A DNA stretch of 64,000 nucleotides, taken from assembly GCA_002946415.1 (NCBI GenBank), contig NJPS01000027.1, positions 1-64,000 of the forward strand. Direction: 5' to 3'. A program made the translations under genes and the position numbers. The notes below the pieces were generated by a model, which worked only from the letters and a program-made list of their open reading frames with translations, did not search any database and had not been told where the DNA came from. Positions within the stretch are counted from its first letter, which is position 1. The number at the start of each line of letters is the position of its first letter. This document shows positions 41,302 through 53,000 of this stretch, in pieces. The stretch is from Rutstroemia sp. NJR-2017a BVV2. Its lineage: Eukaryota > Ascomycota > Leotiomycetes > Helotiales > Rutstroemiaceae.

Positions 41302-41872
41302 CGTCTTCCATATCAACATCGCCCTTCTGTAACCTTTTGCTCTTCACCATGGTTGCTGAAAAGGAGCCATAATATCATTGTCAGGGTCAAAGCTCGTTAT
41401 GCATCGGCGTTCTATCACTATACCCCATCACCACACTAAGTAAATTATTACCTCCCAACTTCGATATATATATACACTTTAGCAGTAGGGCAAGAAGATT
41501 CACAATTTTAATAGTATACAATGGATCTAGCGAGGAAATAGGAGGGCATCTATTGACGCTCACAAGCTAGACATACGGTATGATCAGAGGTAAGCTAGAG
41601 TTGTAGCTAATACATACAATCGGAATATCATATATATCCACTGTGGTTTTTGGCATCTTCTACAGGATATCCTGATCGACGATAGCGTCCAGTCTGATAT
41701 CCAGATAAGAACGACTATCTGCTTCCTGCCCTCTTTTCTGTAACCGTATCTCGATATATTATTCAAACGGTTGTTGCGTTATCTTACCCGATGAAGTCGT
41801 TGGTTCGATCTTTGGCTCTGAAGGTTTATTGGCAGAAATTTATAATGCTTTCAGGGCGGTGCGATAGAGTCT
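41302..41872. other. Intergenic, no intact gene; possible HMG-box debris
   Basis: No convincing open frame is present. On the minus strand, just downstream of the SAM fragment's stop, 41780-41870 shows short frame-shifting pieces (ISANKPSEPK, IAPP) that could be remains of the HMG box expected after the SAM domain. This is weak. Confidence 0.3.
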
Positions 41873-42273
41873 CTATGATCTGGGGCCTCCCTTATAGCGC
41901 TTATACTTTCGTTTCGTGTGAGCGATTGGAAGGCGGTAAATATGGGTCTGACCGCGCGATTCGGCAATGGCCCGCTGAAGTTTCTGTTCATATATCACAG
42001 TTAGCATATAAAGTTGTTATAAACCCTACAATGAAGATAGAAATTCTAAGACTGTAATAGACTGCAAATACCTTTCGATGACCAATCTTGATGTTGAGGG
42101 AGCTTCTACGGTATATGTAAATTCTCTTCCTGCTTAGGCAATGCTATGGCGACTTACAAATCCGATTCTGTAATATCTAATATAGTCTTCCATGTATCAA
42201 AGCCTTCGGCGACGAGAACTTCCAGGTATTCCGACAGCCCTAATCGCTTTAACTCTTCCTCTATGTCGGTCAT
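41873..42273 (-). pseudogene. 5' fragment of a SAM-HMG-box gene, truncated
   Basis: Starting at the ATG at 42273, exon 1 encodes a sterile alpha motif (IEEELKRLGLSEYLEVLVAE, then DTWKTILDITESDL). Two GT-AG introns (42106-42157, 52 nt, donor GTAAGT; 41984-42071, 88 nt) join it in frame to NIKIGHRKK and LQRAIAESRG, exactly how the SAM domain ends in a family of fungal SAM plus HMG-box proteins. The frame then reads KRKYKRYKGG and stops at 41873, giving 86 residues. In the relatives I recall, this basic stretch leads into an HMG DNA-binding box, which is absent or only hinted at in broken frames. The splice sites are well preserved, so decay seems recent. It could be a short protein in its own right, but a truncated gene is more likely. 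Confidence 0.65.
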
Positions 42274-43084
42274 GTAGGGTAAGCAATGGCCTGCGAATGA
42301 TAAGACGTTCTGTATAGTAGATGTCGAGTGACCGGTCATGAACGCAGTAACAAAAGATATGGGGAGCACGAAGAAAAGACTCTGGGGGGATTCGGGACTT
42401 CGGATACGGGCACAAGTTTGGGAAACAAGACAACAGGCACTATAGACAATCAAACAAGTCCAGATGGAGGCTAGGGAGAAGGAAGATATCATGAAGCGTT
42501 AGAAGAAACAATCAGAAGGAAAGAAAGATATCTGGAGGCAGACGTTTTCAGGGACAAGCGCAGGCAGGGTCGACACAAAGATCGCCGATGAACTGACGAA
42601 CAGATGATAGATCAGCGTCTGATTGGCTCCATGCGAATCTCAAGCTGGGTGGAGGGAAGTGGATGAGAAGAAGATTTGGCGACATTTTGCCGAAACGGGT
42701 ACATCCGACCTTCTCATAGGTTGACATATATGCCACGTGTTGGTACGTATCAGGTTAGTTGTCACCTTACCCACTAGTATGAAGTGGCCAAAATAACAGT
42801 TGATGATACATGTTGATTCCATTCTATATGGGCATTTGTAGCCCTTATTATATGCACCTTAAATGGCGCAATGCCGTAGACTAATTACATATACCATTCA
42901 CTTAAAAGTGGTGGAGATTGCCCTCTGTACGAGTGAATGTATATTGCCACTCGTCCCAACACCACGATATCGAGAAAGGGATCGTGATCTCAAAATAGAA
43001 GACGGGCACTGAGTTTAGCAGGAGACCGAAGTTTTTGTGAGTACTCCGCGGATGCACTGAATCTATTGAGTACTTGGTCTCAAC
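42274..43084. other. Intergenic region, nothing identified
   Basis: It holds the upstream region of the SAM fragment. Short frames on the minus strand show no codon pattern or family resemblance. I see no RNA gene or repeat. Confidence 0.4.
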
Positions 43085-43217
43085 GATAAATAATTGTAGT
43101 CCCTGTTCTAGCGACTATAATTTTGTCAACCAATCAGCTCGCCGAAATAACTTCTTTGTATTATTTGAATGGCTAAAATTTAGATCGTGGAGCGACAGGG
43201 ACTACAAATATTTATCC
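43085..43217. mobile_element. MITE-like element with terminal inverted repeats
   Basis: The left arm (43085-43124) begins GATAAATAATTGTAGTCCCT. The right arm (43171-43217) is its inverse, beginning GGATAAATATTTGTAGTCCC on the minus strand, and similarity continues through CTGT, CGA and AATTTT for about 40 bp. Total length is 133 bp with no coding capacity, which fits a miniature inverted-repeat transposable element of a Tc1/mariner-like type. No clear target-site duplication is visible. Confidence 0.6.
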
Positions 43218-44052
43218 TTGGGACCAAGTATGAACGGATATAAGCCTAGTGTACATTTAGGGCGGAAAGGATCATTCTATCTCCGAAATGGATCGGCGAT
43301 CAAGTTTTAGCTTATGCTTTTTCCATATTGGAGGATCTTAGAAAGTGGCACCAAGCTGGACTCCAAATGTTTGTGCAGTGCCTCCCTCATTATTTCTAAC
43401 TTCCACTTCTTTCCCGGCCTATTTCTTTTAAAGTTACCGATTCAATTTTTCAATTGATGGTAACACCAGGAATAGTTCTTTCCTTCCCTAACATCCCACA
43501 ATTTAGTTAGTATTTCCTCGTCAGACAAAGATTGTAGTCAGGCGAATTCCTGCTTGGGCCAAATGGTAAAGTCTCTCATGACTGGGTATGGTATCACGAC
43601 GCTTGAAATTCGCATTGTGATCATACTCACAATAGGGGCGTAAAACAAATTCACAAATGATGGATCCCAATTTGATAAAGTTGAGATTTAACCAGCCGTA
43701 TGTATGGAGTAGGATCACTCAGCCCACGTCTGGAGGTAGGTGACCGAGCCCCACCATATAAAGTATGCTCACAGAGAAAATATGTTGTTTGTGCCTTATA
43801 TCAGGTGACTTGATATCCTTGGGCTCCTGGTGTATGAAATATGATAAATTTCATTTTTAAAGCAATCTCAATTCTGAATATTATGGGCATTTTTGATACG
43901 CTTGCTGGGCCAATCTACCAAGACCAAGAGCTTGTATACCTTTGCATACAACTTACTAACGATAGTTCAATCATCGCGTCACGCTTTCATCCGCCTCCAA
44001 ATCACTAAAACCTGCAAAGTGGCAAATTTCGTGCAAGCGATCCCACAACGAT
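43218..44052. other. Intergenic region, nothing identified
   Basis: Ordinary composition, only short fortuitous frames. It would contain the promoter of the plus-strand unknown gene at 44053. Confidence 0.4.
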
Positions 44053-45006
44053 ATGAGTACTCTTGAGTATCTAATTGAGTGCCTGCCTGAGTTTAGAAGC
44101 GGGCTCCTCGATGCACTTGGACCGACTGATGTAATGTCCTTGAGGAAGGCGCTCGGTGGGAAACCTCTAGTATCAGGCGATGAGGCCTTCAAGTATATGA
44201 GCGTATGTGCCCTCTTGAACATAAGCTTGGGGTGGGTTAAGATGATCAACAAACTCGGATACACTCTCGTTATCGTCGGCAAGGATCTGCGAAAGTTGGA
44301 CGGTTTACTTCATTCAACGGGCCTTTCTAGACATACACCTCCAATTCGCGCTAGGATACACATCTATTGCATGGGACCTTTTCAAGCCGCTGGAATGGTG
44401 TCAAGACCCGACAAAGTCATCAATCTCGAAGCAGCCCTAGTCGGAAGTCGACCACATTCTGATATCGTCATCCGGGAGCAGGTAGATGGCAAGTTTGCAA
44501 CTATTATTGGAAACGGGTATCGAGTAAGGATGTGGTTGAATGGTGCCGTTTGTGGTCGGGAACCATGGGTCACTCTAACAAATCCTAGTATGGCGGTCAA
44601 ATGGAGATCAGGCTATGTATCCTATACTACTTTCTACATTTAGGTTAATTTCGACATCATGCCAAAGGTTAAACTGTTGATCCGGGTTGGGTACAGCAGA
44701 ACCCTAGATCATAATAACCCAGTGATGCGCTTCATGGGCGGACCTCTTTCCAATGGGAATTGTACCCCATCACTAGCCTTCTGGATCGGGTCTGATATCT
44801 TCTGTATTGCCTTTTGGCCACCTAATCAAACCACATTCGTCCATGTTATCAACTTACACGATGTTCGTGTCTACAATACCTGTCCGGACTCATTTTCCAG
44901 CAATTGGGTGCTCGCTGAAGATCAGGAAGAGAAAATAGACCTTCTAGGGGATATTGATAGAAGCCTACCGAGATATAAGCTGATTTCACCATTAACATTA
45001 GGATGA
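44053..45006 (+). pseudogene. Unknown protein gene interrupted by one in-frame TAG
   Basis: An ATG at 44053 opens 196 codons (MSTLEYLIECLPEFRSGLLD) that end in TAG at 44641. The same frame continues without further stops for another 120 codons (VNFDIMPKVKLLIRVGYSR) to 45006. Together this gives about 317 residues with uniform codon use, so the two halves look like one gene split by a nonsense change such as CAG to TAG. An intron ending in the TTTAG at 44639-44643 is possible, but the only nearby donor (GTATCC at 44617) would give 27 nt, too short. The N-terminus, with alternating Leu and Pro, is faintly F-box-like; I do not recognise the family. No signal peptide or membrane segment is evident. 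Confidence 0.5.
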
Positions 45007-45129
45007 AGTGAAGGAATATCTGCTTAAAGAAAGGGTTTCTAGATAAGGTTCCACACATTAACTTATGATACATTCGCGGAAGAGACATTAAGTTTTATCA
45101 GACATCGTTGATAAACCAACCCGCTGACG

Positions 45130-45747
45130 CTAAACGCGATGACTCTGTCTTCTGGACCTGGATCTCCGCATTGAAACTTCCGCAAGTGCCGTCGCATCGT
45201 CGCCCATAGCCTTCTCGATGCTTCGGGCAAGCGTCCAACCGCTGAGGAAGAGTAGGAAGCTTTCCAGCTCAGCCTCAAAGTCATCTATAGCCACCTCTTT
45301 GTCAGGAATTCTGTCTTCCGGATATTTTGCCTTCCCGGATTCCCGCTGCAGTTGGATCTCCTCTAACTGCAGCCTGATAGCGCTGAGCTTATCGTCCAAG
45401 ACTGGAAGGGATTGGCCATAGACTCCTGAAAGGATTGCTATTTTGGTCTCGCTTCGGCTTGAAGGAGGAGAAATCGCACAAATCGAGTGGTGAATCGTGC
45501 ATCGACGCCCTCTAGCAGAGGGCTCCTCTTCTGGGGAAGAGATGATTTTATAGTTATTGTCGATGATATGATATTTTCCTGTTTGGTGATAATTGTAATG
45601 TTGCAGAGCATGTAATCTGATAATGCGACCGTCGAAAAGAAACCGAGACCTGGCTTTTACCATCACTAACCTGAAGCAAAAAAAAAAAAACATTGTGATC
45701 GGAAGCCTCTCCCTCTTCCAATTATCAGACTCCATCAAATAACTCAA
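45130..45747 (-). pseudogene. Probable fragment of an RBR-type (IBR) E3-like protein
   Basis: The minus-strand frame is open for 205 codons. Its last 110 residues look genuinely coding: DKLSAIRLQLEEIQLQRESG, an acidic stretch with AIDDFEAELESFLLF, then LARSIEKAMGDDATALAE. From memory this resembles the helical region before the RING-IBR module in fungal RBR proteins, but no RING or IBR cysteines follow. A neighbouring frame carries EIQVQKTESSRLASA, which would continue that region after a frameshift near 45165. The first 60 residues include a poly-Phe run from a T-tract (around 45680), which is more likely intron than protein, so the true start is uncertain. Best read as a truncated, frameshifted gene. 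Confidence 0.35.
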
Positions 45748-46453
45748 TCTTAGCTCCGCAGACTCTCAAAAGAAAGCTACAGGTTCGTAGAGGATCCTGT
45801 GGATACAATTTCTTCTTTAGAAGGTGGTCATAATTTGAGATCAGTAGAATTATAAGTGATATAACGACCAGTTTTGCGAATTTGTAAAATCAATGCTACA
45901 TCGACCTCGTAAAATTTTGATGTCTCATACGCTTTGTTAAGCAAGGTATTTTTTCGTCTGTTCAATCTCTCGCTTTTTCATTTGGGTTTATCAATCATAA
46001 TGAAGGAATGTAGCTGAAATGATAGTAAAGGAGTTGTGTATACTTACCAAATAATATTGGAAATTCGAAGCAATTTAATAACAAACTAGTTTCAGAATCA
46101 GTATACTAAAACCGAAATATAGAGAACTAAAATTCAGATCATTAAGGATATCAAAATACATACTACTACTTCCGTTTTGTCGCATAGAACCTTATTGTTT
46201 AAATCACCGAATGACCAGGATTTTGGGTACCGATTCTGGTCCCATTCCTTAAGCGCAAGCTGACGAGGACCTTCACTACCACAAGGCTTACATATCCGGG
46301 AACTTTTGCTGGTGGATTTTTGTTGGTATATCTGCGAATAAACCGGCAAGGATCAGTTGTTGGGAATGGTGCAGGACATCTGCATCATAACAGCCGAGGC
46401 TGTATGTCTATCGAAATAGTCCTTATGATTAGATAGACAGCTGTTGCTGCTTC
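45748..46453. other. Intergenic region between gene fragment and histidine kinase
   Basis: No supported gene. The segment nearest 46453 would be the 3' flank of the histidine kinase. It is moderately AT-rich. Confidence 0.4.
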
Positions 46454-48544
46454 TCACTTCAGCCACCTCAGCAGGACCTCCGCCAGAATCTGACGGTCCA
46501 CAGGTTTGGAGACGTAGTCATTCATCCCTCTCGCCAAGTAATGATCCATATCACCTTTCAGTGCGTTAGCAGTCATCGCAACGATCGGCATATGCAGCCC
46601 AGCTCTACGAATTTCCATTGTGGTAACAATACCATCGAGTACCGGCATGCTGATATCCATAAGGATAAGATGGTAGAGTAATGAGTGTTGATTCGCGAGC
46701 CGCAGGGCCTGTGCTCCGTCCACGGCCGTGTCAATATTCTCGAATCCAAGACCCTTCAGCATCATCACCATGACCTTCTGATTGATCAGATTATCCTCGG
46801 CAAGAAGAAGACGCTTCGATGGTGCGATTTCTTTGAGCAGTGCCTGTGGATCAAGGGGCGAGATAGTTGTTGATGCCAGGCTCTTCTCTAATACCGTGAC
46901 GGGGATCGCAACGGGCAGTTTTGCCACCTTCACCGAAAACCAAAAGACACTTCCGCGAGTCAGTGAATTCGGGTGAAAGCCGATGGCGCCACCCATCAAT
47001 TCTGCGAGGCTTTTGCTAATCGATAGGCCGAGTCCGGTACCTTTGTAGCGCTTTGTGGCTGAAGTATCGAATTGAGTGAATGGTGTAAAGAGAGAACCAG
47101 AAACAGAGTTTGAGACACCAATTCCAGTGTCGGTGACTTCTGTTCGAATTGTGTATGAGGTATCGTCCTCCTTCACGGCAGATATCCGGATGCGGATGGA
47201 TCCTGAGTCTGTGAACTTCACAGCATTTGATACCAGATTTTGAATAATCTGACGGTAGCGGAGAGGATCGCCGTGTACAGACGTGGGCAAATTTGGATTG
47301 AGAGACGTATCGAGTGACACTCCAGGCTTGAGAAGTGTCCGAGAACTGCGAACAACGGAAGTAACAATGTCCGGAATGTTGATGATGTCAAAATTGATTG
47401 TGAAAGTCCCAGATGTCAACTTGCTGTAGTCCAAGATGTTGTTGATTACTTCTAACAAGACGTGTCCAGATTCTTCAATTATACCTCCCAGCTCCCGTTG
47501 CTCCCGTGTTAGAGAAGTATCCATAAGGAGAGTAAGAGCAGAGAGCATTCCATGCATGGGTGTTCGTATCTCGTGGCTCATGTTGGCTAGGAATGCTGAC
47601 TTCAACTTTGCAGCCTCTTCGTAAGCGGAGATCACTCTAGACTCAGCAGCTTTTCGCTCAGTCAGATCACGCGTGACCTTGCTAAATCCAATATGGACGC
47701 CGTTCCTGTACACCGATGTGAGGATGACATTTGCCCAGAAGCGAGAGCCATCCTTCCGCAGACGCCACGATTCATCTTCCACTTTGCCTTCTCGTAGACA
47801 GATCTCTATTTCCTTCCTTGGCTTCTCAGCCACGAGATCATCATGAGTATAGAAGGTGGAAAAGTGTTTCCCCACAATTTCCTCTTCGCTGTACCCCTTA
47901 AGCAAGGCAGCTCCCTCGTTCCAAGTCTTGACGTTGCCTTTTGTATCTAGCATGAAAATAGCATAGTCTTTGACTGTCTGAACAAGGATTCGGTATGTGT
48001 CGTCGGCGTCCAGTTGGTGTTTGAATGTCTGCCCTGTTTGGTGATCTCTTGTTGTATCCTGAAACTCTAGTGAAAGGCAAAGAAGGTTTTCCTTATCGAA
48101 GACTGGAAGAGCGCGTAGAGACCAGTATCTGGGCACTGCAGTCCCACGACCCACAGCCTGTATAGCCTCCGCAGCATAAACCTTTTTCGTTGCCCGCGCA
48201 GTCTCTATGGCATATCGCACAGACGCTAACTCCAGAACGAGCCTTCTGACCTCCATCAATTCGTATATACCAACACCGCTGCATTCTTCCGCCGCAAGAT
48301 TATGGAGTGAGAGGAAGCTGGCAGATGCCTGGAGTATGCGAAGTGAAGGATCGAGGAGGACGGTAGGAATAGGAGTAAGGACAAGGAATGATTGGCCGTT
48401 CACCATGTTGCTTTCCAATGGAGACTCGTCGGCTATACTCGTACTTGTAGCAATGACTCGTAAAGAGTCGAGATTTGAAGAGGCACCGTTAGAGAATTGA
48501 TGAAAATTTCGTACGTTTCTGATGCCCGTGTTCGATGCGCACAT
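46454..48544 (-). CDS. PAS-domain hybrid histidine kinase, TcsA/Fos-1-like
   Basis: A single open exon encodes 696 residues from the first ATG (48544); the frame extends 12 codons further up without another ATG. The N-terminal third holds a weak PAS-like region (about 50-165) and a clear PAS/PAC domain (about 180-298, ending VTRDLTERKAAESR). The kinase core follows: H-box LANMSHEIRTPMHGM with phospho-acceptor His324, N-box IIQNLVSNAVKFT (432-445), G1 DTGIG (472) and G2 GTGLGLS (502). A C-terminal receiver has Asp584, phospho-acceptor Asp630 (LILMDISMP) and Lys680. All catalytic residues are present. There is no membrane segment, so it should be cytosolic. Domain order and length fit the fungal TcsA/Fos-1 class, linked to conidiation and stress signalling through an HPt phosphorelay. 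It lies 1.5 kb downstream of the phytochrome on the same strand. An upstream exon cannot be excluded. Confidence 0.92.
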   Translation of the reverse strand: MCASNTGIRNVRNFHQFSNGASSNLDSLRVIATSTSIADESPLESNMVNGQSFLVLTPIPTVLLDPSLRILQASASFLSLHNLAAEECSGVGIYELMEVRRLVLELASVRYAIETARATKKVYAAEAIQAVGRGTAVPRYWSLRALPVFDKENLLCLSLEFQDTTRDHQTGQTFKHQLDADDTYRILVQTVKDYAIFMLDTKGNVKTWNEGAALLKGYSEEEIVGKHFSTFYTHDDLVAEKPRKEIEICLREGKVEDESWRLRKDGSRFWANVILTSVYRNGVHIGFSKVTRDLTERKAAESRVISAYEEAAKLKSAFLANMSHEIRTPMHGMLSALTLLMDTSLTREQRELGGIIEESGHVLLEVINNILDYSKLTSGTFTINFDIINIPDIVTSVVRSSRTLLKPGVSLDTSLNPNLPTSVHGDPLRYRQIIQNLVSNAVKFTDSGSIRIRISAVKEDDTSYTIRTEVTDTGIGVSNSVSGSLFTPFTQFDTSATKRYKGTGLGLSISKSLAELMGGAIGFHPNSLTRGSVFWFSVKVAKLPVAIPVTVLEKSLASTTISPLDPQALLKEIAPSKRLLLAEDNLINQKVMVMMLKGLGFENIDTAVDGAQALRLANQHSLLYHLILMDISMPVLDGIVTTMEIRRAGLHMPIVAMTANALKGDMDHYLARGMNDYVSKPVDRQILAEVLLRWLK

Positions 48545-50051
48545 CTTCCATTGTGGTTGAGGCAGGTTGGCAAAGATCACAGTGCAGCCATTAGCGCAGA
48601 GAATGACGTACGCGGCTGAATAACATAATCCAAGTATCTAGACGCCTCGAGCGAAATCCAAAGTCCAAATGTCGATTTATTATTATAAATATCCATTTAT
48701 TTCAATGTATTCGAGAAGCATGAGACCGCGTATTGGTTTCCTTGCTACCGATTGACCAAGCATACTGATATGGCTCGTTTTACTTTTATGGGGCACTTCG
48801 TGCGGAACCGCAATTGAATACCAGCGTCCCCGGAAATGAAATCGTGATTCAGAAACTTAGAGATAGCTTTCTCTCATATTTAAAACCTTACACAATAATC
48901 TCGCTACTTCTCTTTTATTCAACAAGTAGTCTTTTATATAACTTCTACAAAATTATCTAAACCTCTTCTACTTTTAACTTTGGGAACCTCGCTTTCTAAG
49001 CTTCGATCAAGTCGACTCAAATCTTGAATTGTGTCAGGAGCTCTGAAGAGGGCTTATAAAAGTAGTGTACTTGGGGAAAATAGGCTTCAATAGGTAACGT
49101 GACAATGGAATCCTTTACATCCTAAGTAATCGTGTCTGCGTGAAGCAGTGGCACAACAGTGACTGTGGACTGAATCTTAAGTGGCTCGAAGAGACACTCA
49201 CCATATTTTGTGGAGCAAACAGCGATCGCAGTAAACACGAAACTCAGTTGCATATACGGTTGGAAGCATGATGGCTTGCTGTGTAGGTCATCATTAATAG
49301 ATCTCAGGCTGGGAGGGAGTCGCTAATAAAAGGGAGTGGGAGCTCATATTATATAGTACAGATCAATTGGTGGCAGGTCGAATGTAACGATGAAAGGGAC
49401 TTCTTGGAGGTTTAAAGCTAGGATTGACTTGAGAGCTGATAAGAGTGATGTTTCAAAATCTTGAGCTTCGGTCAAGAATTTTGATCAAATTTATAGACAG
49501 GAGGTTGGCCAAAGCATACAGTACCACATCGCGGTTAGATTCTGATGCTTGATTGGTCTTGCTACTTGACACCCGCCAACGTCTGCCTTGGTTAGGCGGC
49601 AAGGCATCTCCGCCTTCAGCAACATCCGCATGGCAGAGATCATCATTTTCAAATATCTCTTCTTCCTTACGAACTTAAAATTGACTTCTAGATAGCTTTT
49701 CTAACAAGCCGAATCAGGCTCAGGCATGTGCCGGGGCAGTGGAAAGCCCGAGAAGTCCCATCGCAAGTCTTATATTGCATCTGGGTCATATATGAAATTC
49801 GCCGTGTGTATGCAGAAAACCCCATACTTCCTTTCATGCAACACAAAGAGAGCAATTTGCCTCGCGTGACGCAGACCCGACATTGCCTGGTAGATGTATC
49901 TTCATTCATAAATAGTGCAAATCGGAACTAAGCCTTTGCCAAACTCCGTATTCTCTCTGTATAAATCTCCATTCCCGTAACTGGTATAATTCGAATGAGA
50001 GCCAACAAAAGTAAAAATCGTAGCGTCGTGTTGGTTTGTCGCACAATGAGC
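48545..50051. other. 1.5-kb intergenic region between the two histidine kinase genes
   Basis: This is the 3' flank of the phytochrome and the upstream region of the hybrid kinase, both read leftward. Frames of up to 73 codons on either strand (near 49.7-49.9 kb) show no family resemblance. The length suggests independent promoters rather than a joint transcript. Confidence 0.5.
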
Positions 50052-53000
50052 TCACACCAAGAACCAACCGCCTCTTTCCCAGTACCCAGGGGTATATAGA
50101 GCATCTCTCCTCAGTTTAGGATATTTGACTCCCTGCAACAAAAGACTCAAGCGCCCCACATCAATAGGTTTGAGCAGCCAGGCATCGAAACTAGAATCAT
50201 TGAATTAGCATAGTTTATCTGGAGCAGAGCAGGCGAAGAAAGGCTCGTACCCGTTTTGAACATATTCGAATCTCTTGTCCTCGGTGAGTGAAGCGGAAAC
50301 AGCTATTATTGGAACTCTTGGGCGAATGCGTCTCAACTCTTCGACAAGCTCTTTCTCGTACTCGCGAATCATTTTCGTGGACAATGCCCCATCAACTAGC
50401 GGCATCTGCCCAAAAATCAGGATCAGATATATTGCTCTGATCCAGGGACGACATACCTGCAGATCCATGAGAATAACGTCGACTGTATGTGGTTTCAAAG
50501 CGTAATGGTCGTGGCATTGCTGGCCATCATCTACAACTTCAACCTCGTGGCCTAGCTTGTTGAGCCTTCGGGTTAAGAACCGGGCGTTAATGGGATTGTC
50601 TTCGGCAATAAGAACGCAAAGTGACTCTCGAGATTCACTGGGCTCGGCATCAATTCGAGGAAAAGGGAATGTGGATCCAGATGGTTTTACATTAGATTGG
50701 CTACTAAGTGTGCCACTTTTACCATCAGATGATACAGTGGGCTTAGTAAATGGTGAATTTGGGGAAGGTAGAGTGATCCCTTCGGTCACCATTGTTGAGC
50801 CGCTCTGAACTGTCATCGTTCGTCTAACAATATCGAGTATCCGAAGAGGTGTGGTTCCAGTGTCAGACATGGCTCGGTGAAGGGGGGTGTCTTCCGAGGG
50901 TCTAGATGTTGGGTCATCTGGCGTTGTTATTGCGTGTTCGAAGGGCAACTCAATGCTGAAGATGGTGCCTTTGTCTAGTTCACTCTGTACCCTGATTTGA
51001 CCTTTCATATTCTTGACATATCGAGCAACGACGGCAAGCCCGACACCAAGAAATCTCCCCTCAGTTGGGGTGGATGGTGTAGTAGTATCGAACATGGGGT
51101 TTTCATCTTCATCAATGACTTGCTCGAATTCTTGAAACAGATTCTGTATACCAAGTGGTCAATACATGAAGATCCTCCCATTCTCAATACATTAGGACTT
51201 ACATCGAGTTGGCTTTCTGACATACCCACCCCAATATCTTGCACACTGATACCCATAATTGAACTTTGTCCCTCGGAGCGAATGGTTCTAATATCGACTT
51301 TAATGCCCCCTTTCATCGAGTGTTGAAAAGCATTGCTAGTCACGTTGGATATCACCTGGCGAAGACGAGCCGCATCTCCTCTCACCATTTCTGGGAGACC
51401 TTGATGCAGCGAGACACTGAATTCAAGTCTCTTTCTGAGGCTAATTGGTTGAATTTGCGTTAGCTATGATCGTTGCACTATATTGGAGTCCTTACGCCTC
51501 TGTTCGGAAGTTTATTAATACGTTTGACACAGTTGCTCCAAGGTCAAATATCTCTTTCGTGGAATTGACTATGCCTTCTTCCACCTTGGTCAAGTTGAGG
51601 AGATCGTCAATGACCTAAGGGGGTCAGGAAGTCAGTTATTTCCTGTTTCAGTAGATGTCATGAACGGAGCAAATCCACCGGGTTGTGTTTGGAGTATATG
51701 ATATGGGGTATGTTGACTCAGCGCAGGAGGAGAGTCAATTGAAACATGAGCTCCAATGAACTTACATATATAAGTGATTTGCTTGCACGATGAGCCGTCG
51801 CTAAGATATCTCTTGTAGAATCGTCGATTTTATTTTCCAAAGCCATTTCCAGAGAGTTCACAATCGCGTTGAGAGGTGTTCGCACCTGTGGTGGAGACCA
51901 TATCAGTCAGCTGGACAGTCTTATAGAACTGAAATAATCATCCATTCAAACTACAACAGTACCTCGTGGCTCGAGTTCTCTAGAAGCAACCGTGTCATTC
52001 TGTTGTTCTGTCCTGCAGCTTGCTTTTGTCTCCATATCTCAATGAATCTGCCATAAAGCAAGCTCAAAGTTGAGGCGGTTTCTATCTGATCTTCAGCCCA
52101 TTCCGTGCTCATTCCCACCATCGTTTCAGTCCAGCGTTTGAAGCTCGTTCTTGGCTCGAGATATTCGCTCCCTGTTGTCATAAGCTTCTCATACGGATTA
52201 CCAGCCCATCTGACCTCTTGTAGCTCTCCGTGACGAAAGAAGACAAGAAAGTCTTTCCCTCCGGCGCTCAGGGGTATGAAAAGTAGCCCAGATATTGAGC
52301 GGATCCCTTCCGCGTACTTGATATCGGGGAACTCAGCATTTATATTCTGGCACGTATGGACGGACGTGAATCGGTGCTGTTGCAAGTACGCTAGAATGGC
52401 GAGAGCCTCTCGATATGGCTCTAACTTCCCAATAGCACGAGCCTCGTCCTGTATACTCAGGAGGCCGAAGTCAGCACCAAAGACCCGGAGCAAGTCCGCA
52501 GACGATGCTGCTATAAAACCAGTTGGGTTCCGTGCCGGAGGGGCAGATGACGGAGGCTTGCGAGCCTTAATCCTTTGTAACATGAGTAGTCGTTCGATGT
52601 TCGTTGCAGCACAGTCGCCAATGTTGCGGCAAAGCTCGCGGATTGGTAGTGTCACGCGAATCCCAAGATTTCCATAGCCGTGACATGCTATCAAACCCCA
52701 GAGGTCGGAGTTGATCACAATTGATACAGACATGGACGAGCGAACTCCCATGTTTCCCAAATATTTTAGATGGATAGGGGATATTGCCCGCAGGTACGAG
52801 TGTGTTAAGTCGAGCGGAACTTCGAAATCCGACACATCGCGGCAGACCTAATTTGTTGTATTGTTAACTTATACTATAGCACTTCGTACATAGAAGAGAA
52901 GAAATTGTACGAGGAAAGACGTACCAAACGAGCTGTCTCTGCGTCGCGATCATAAAGTATACGGATGTGGTTGATCTTGTACAGTTCCCTTGCTTGTTTT

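Noticed and set aside
41801..41816. tRNA B-box-like GGTTCGATC
   Set aside because: No matching A box or cloverleaf could be formed around it; no tRNA or rRNA gene was found in the window.
42197..42433. 78-codon minus-strand frame
   Set aside because: It overlaps the SAM-domain exon in another frame and has no family resemblance.
44617..44643. 27-nt intron that would remove the TAG in the unknown gene
   Set aside because: It is below the usual minimum length of fungal introns, so an in-frame stop is the simpler reading.
48207..48500. 97-codon plus-strand frame opposite the hybrid kinase
   Set aside because: It is antisense to a well-supported coding exon.
46454..48580. Start of the hybrid kinase at 48580
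   Set aside because: That codon is GTG; the first ATG in frame is at 48544, and an in-frame stop lies a little upstream of 48580.
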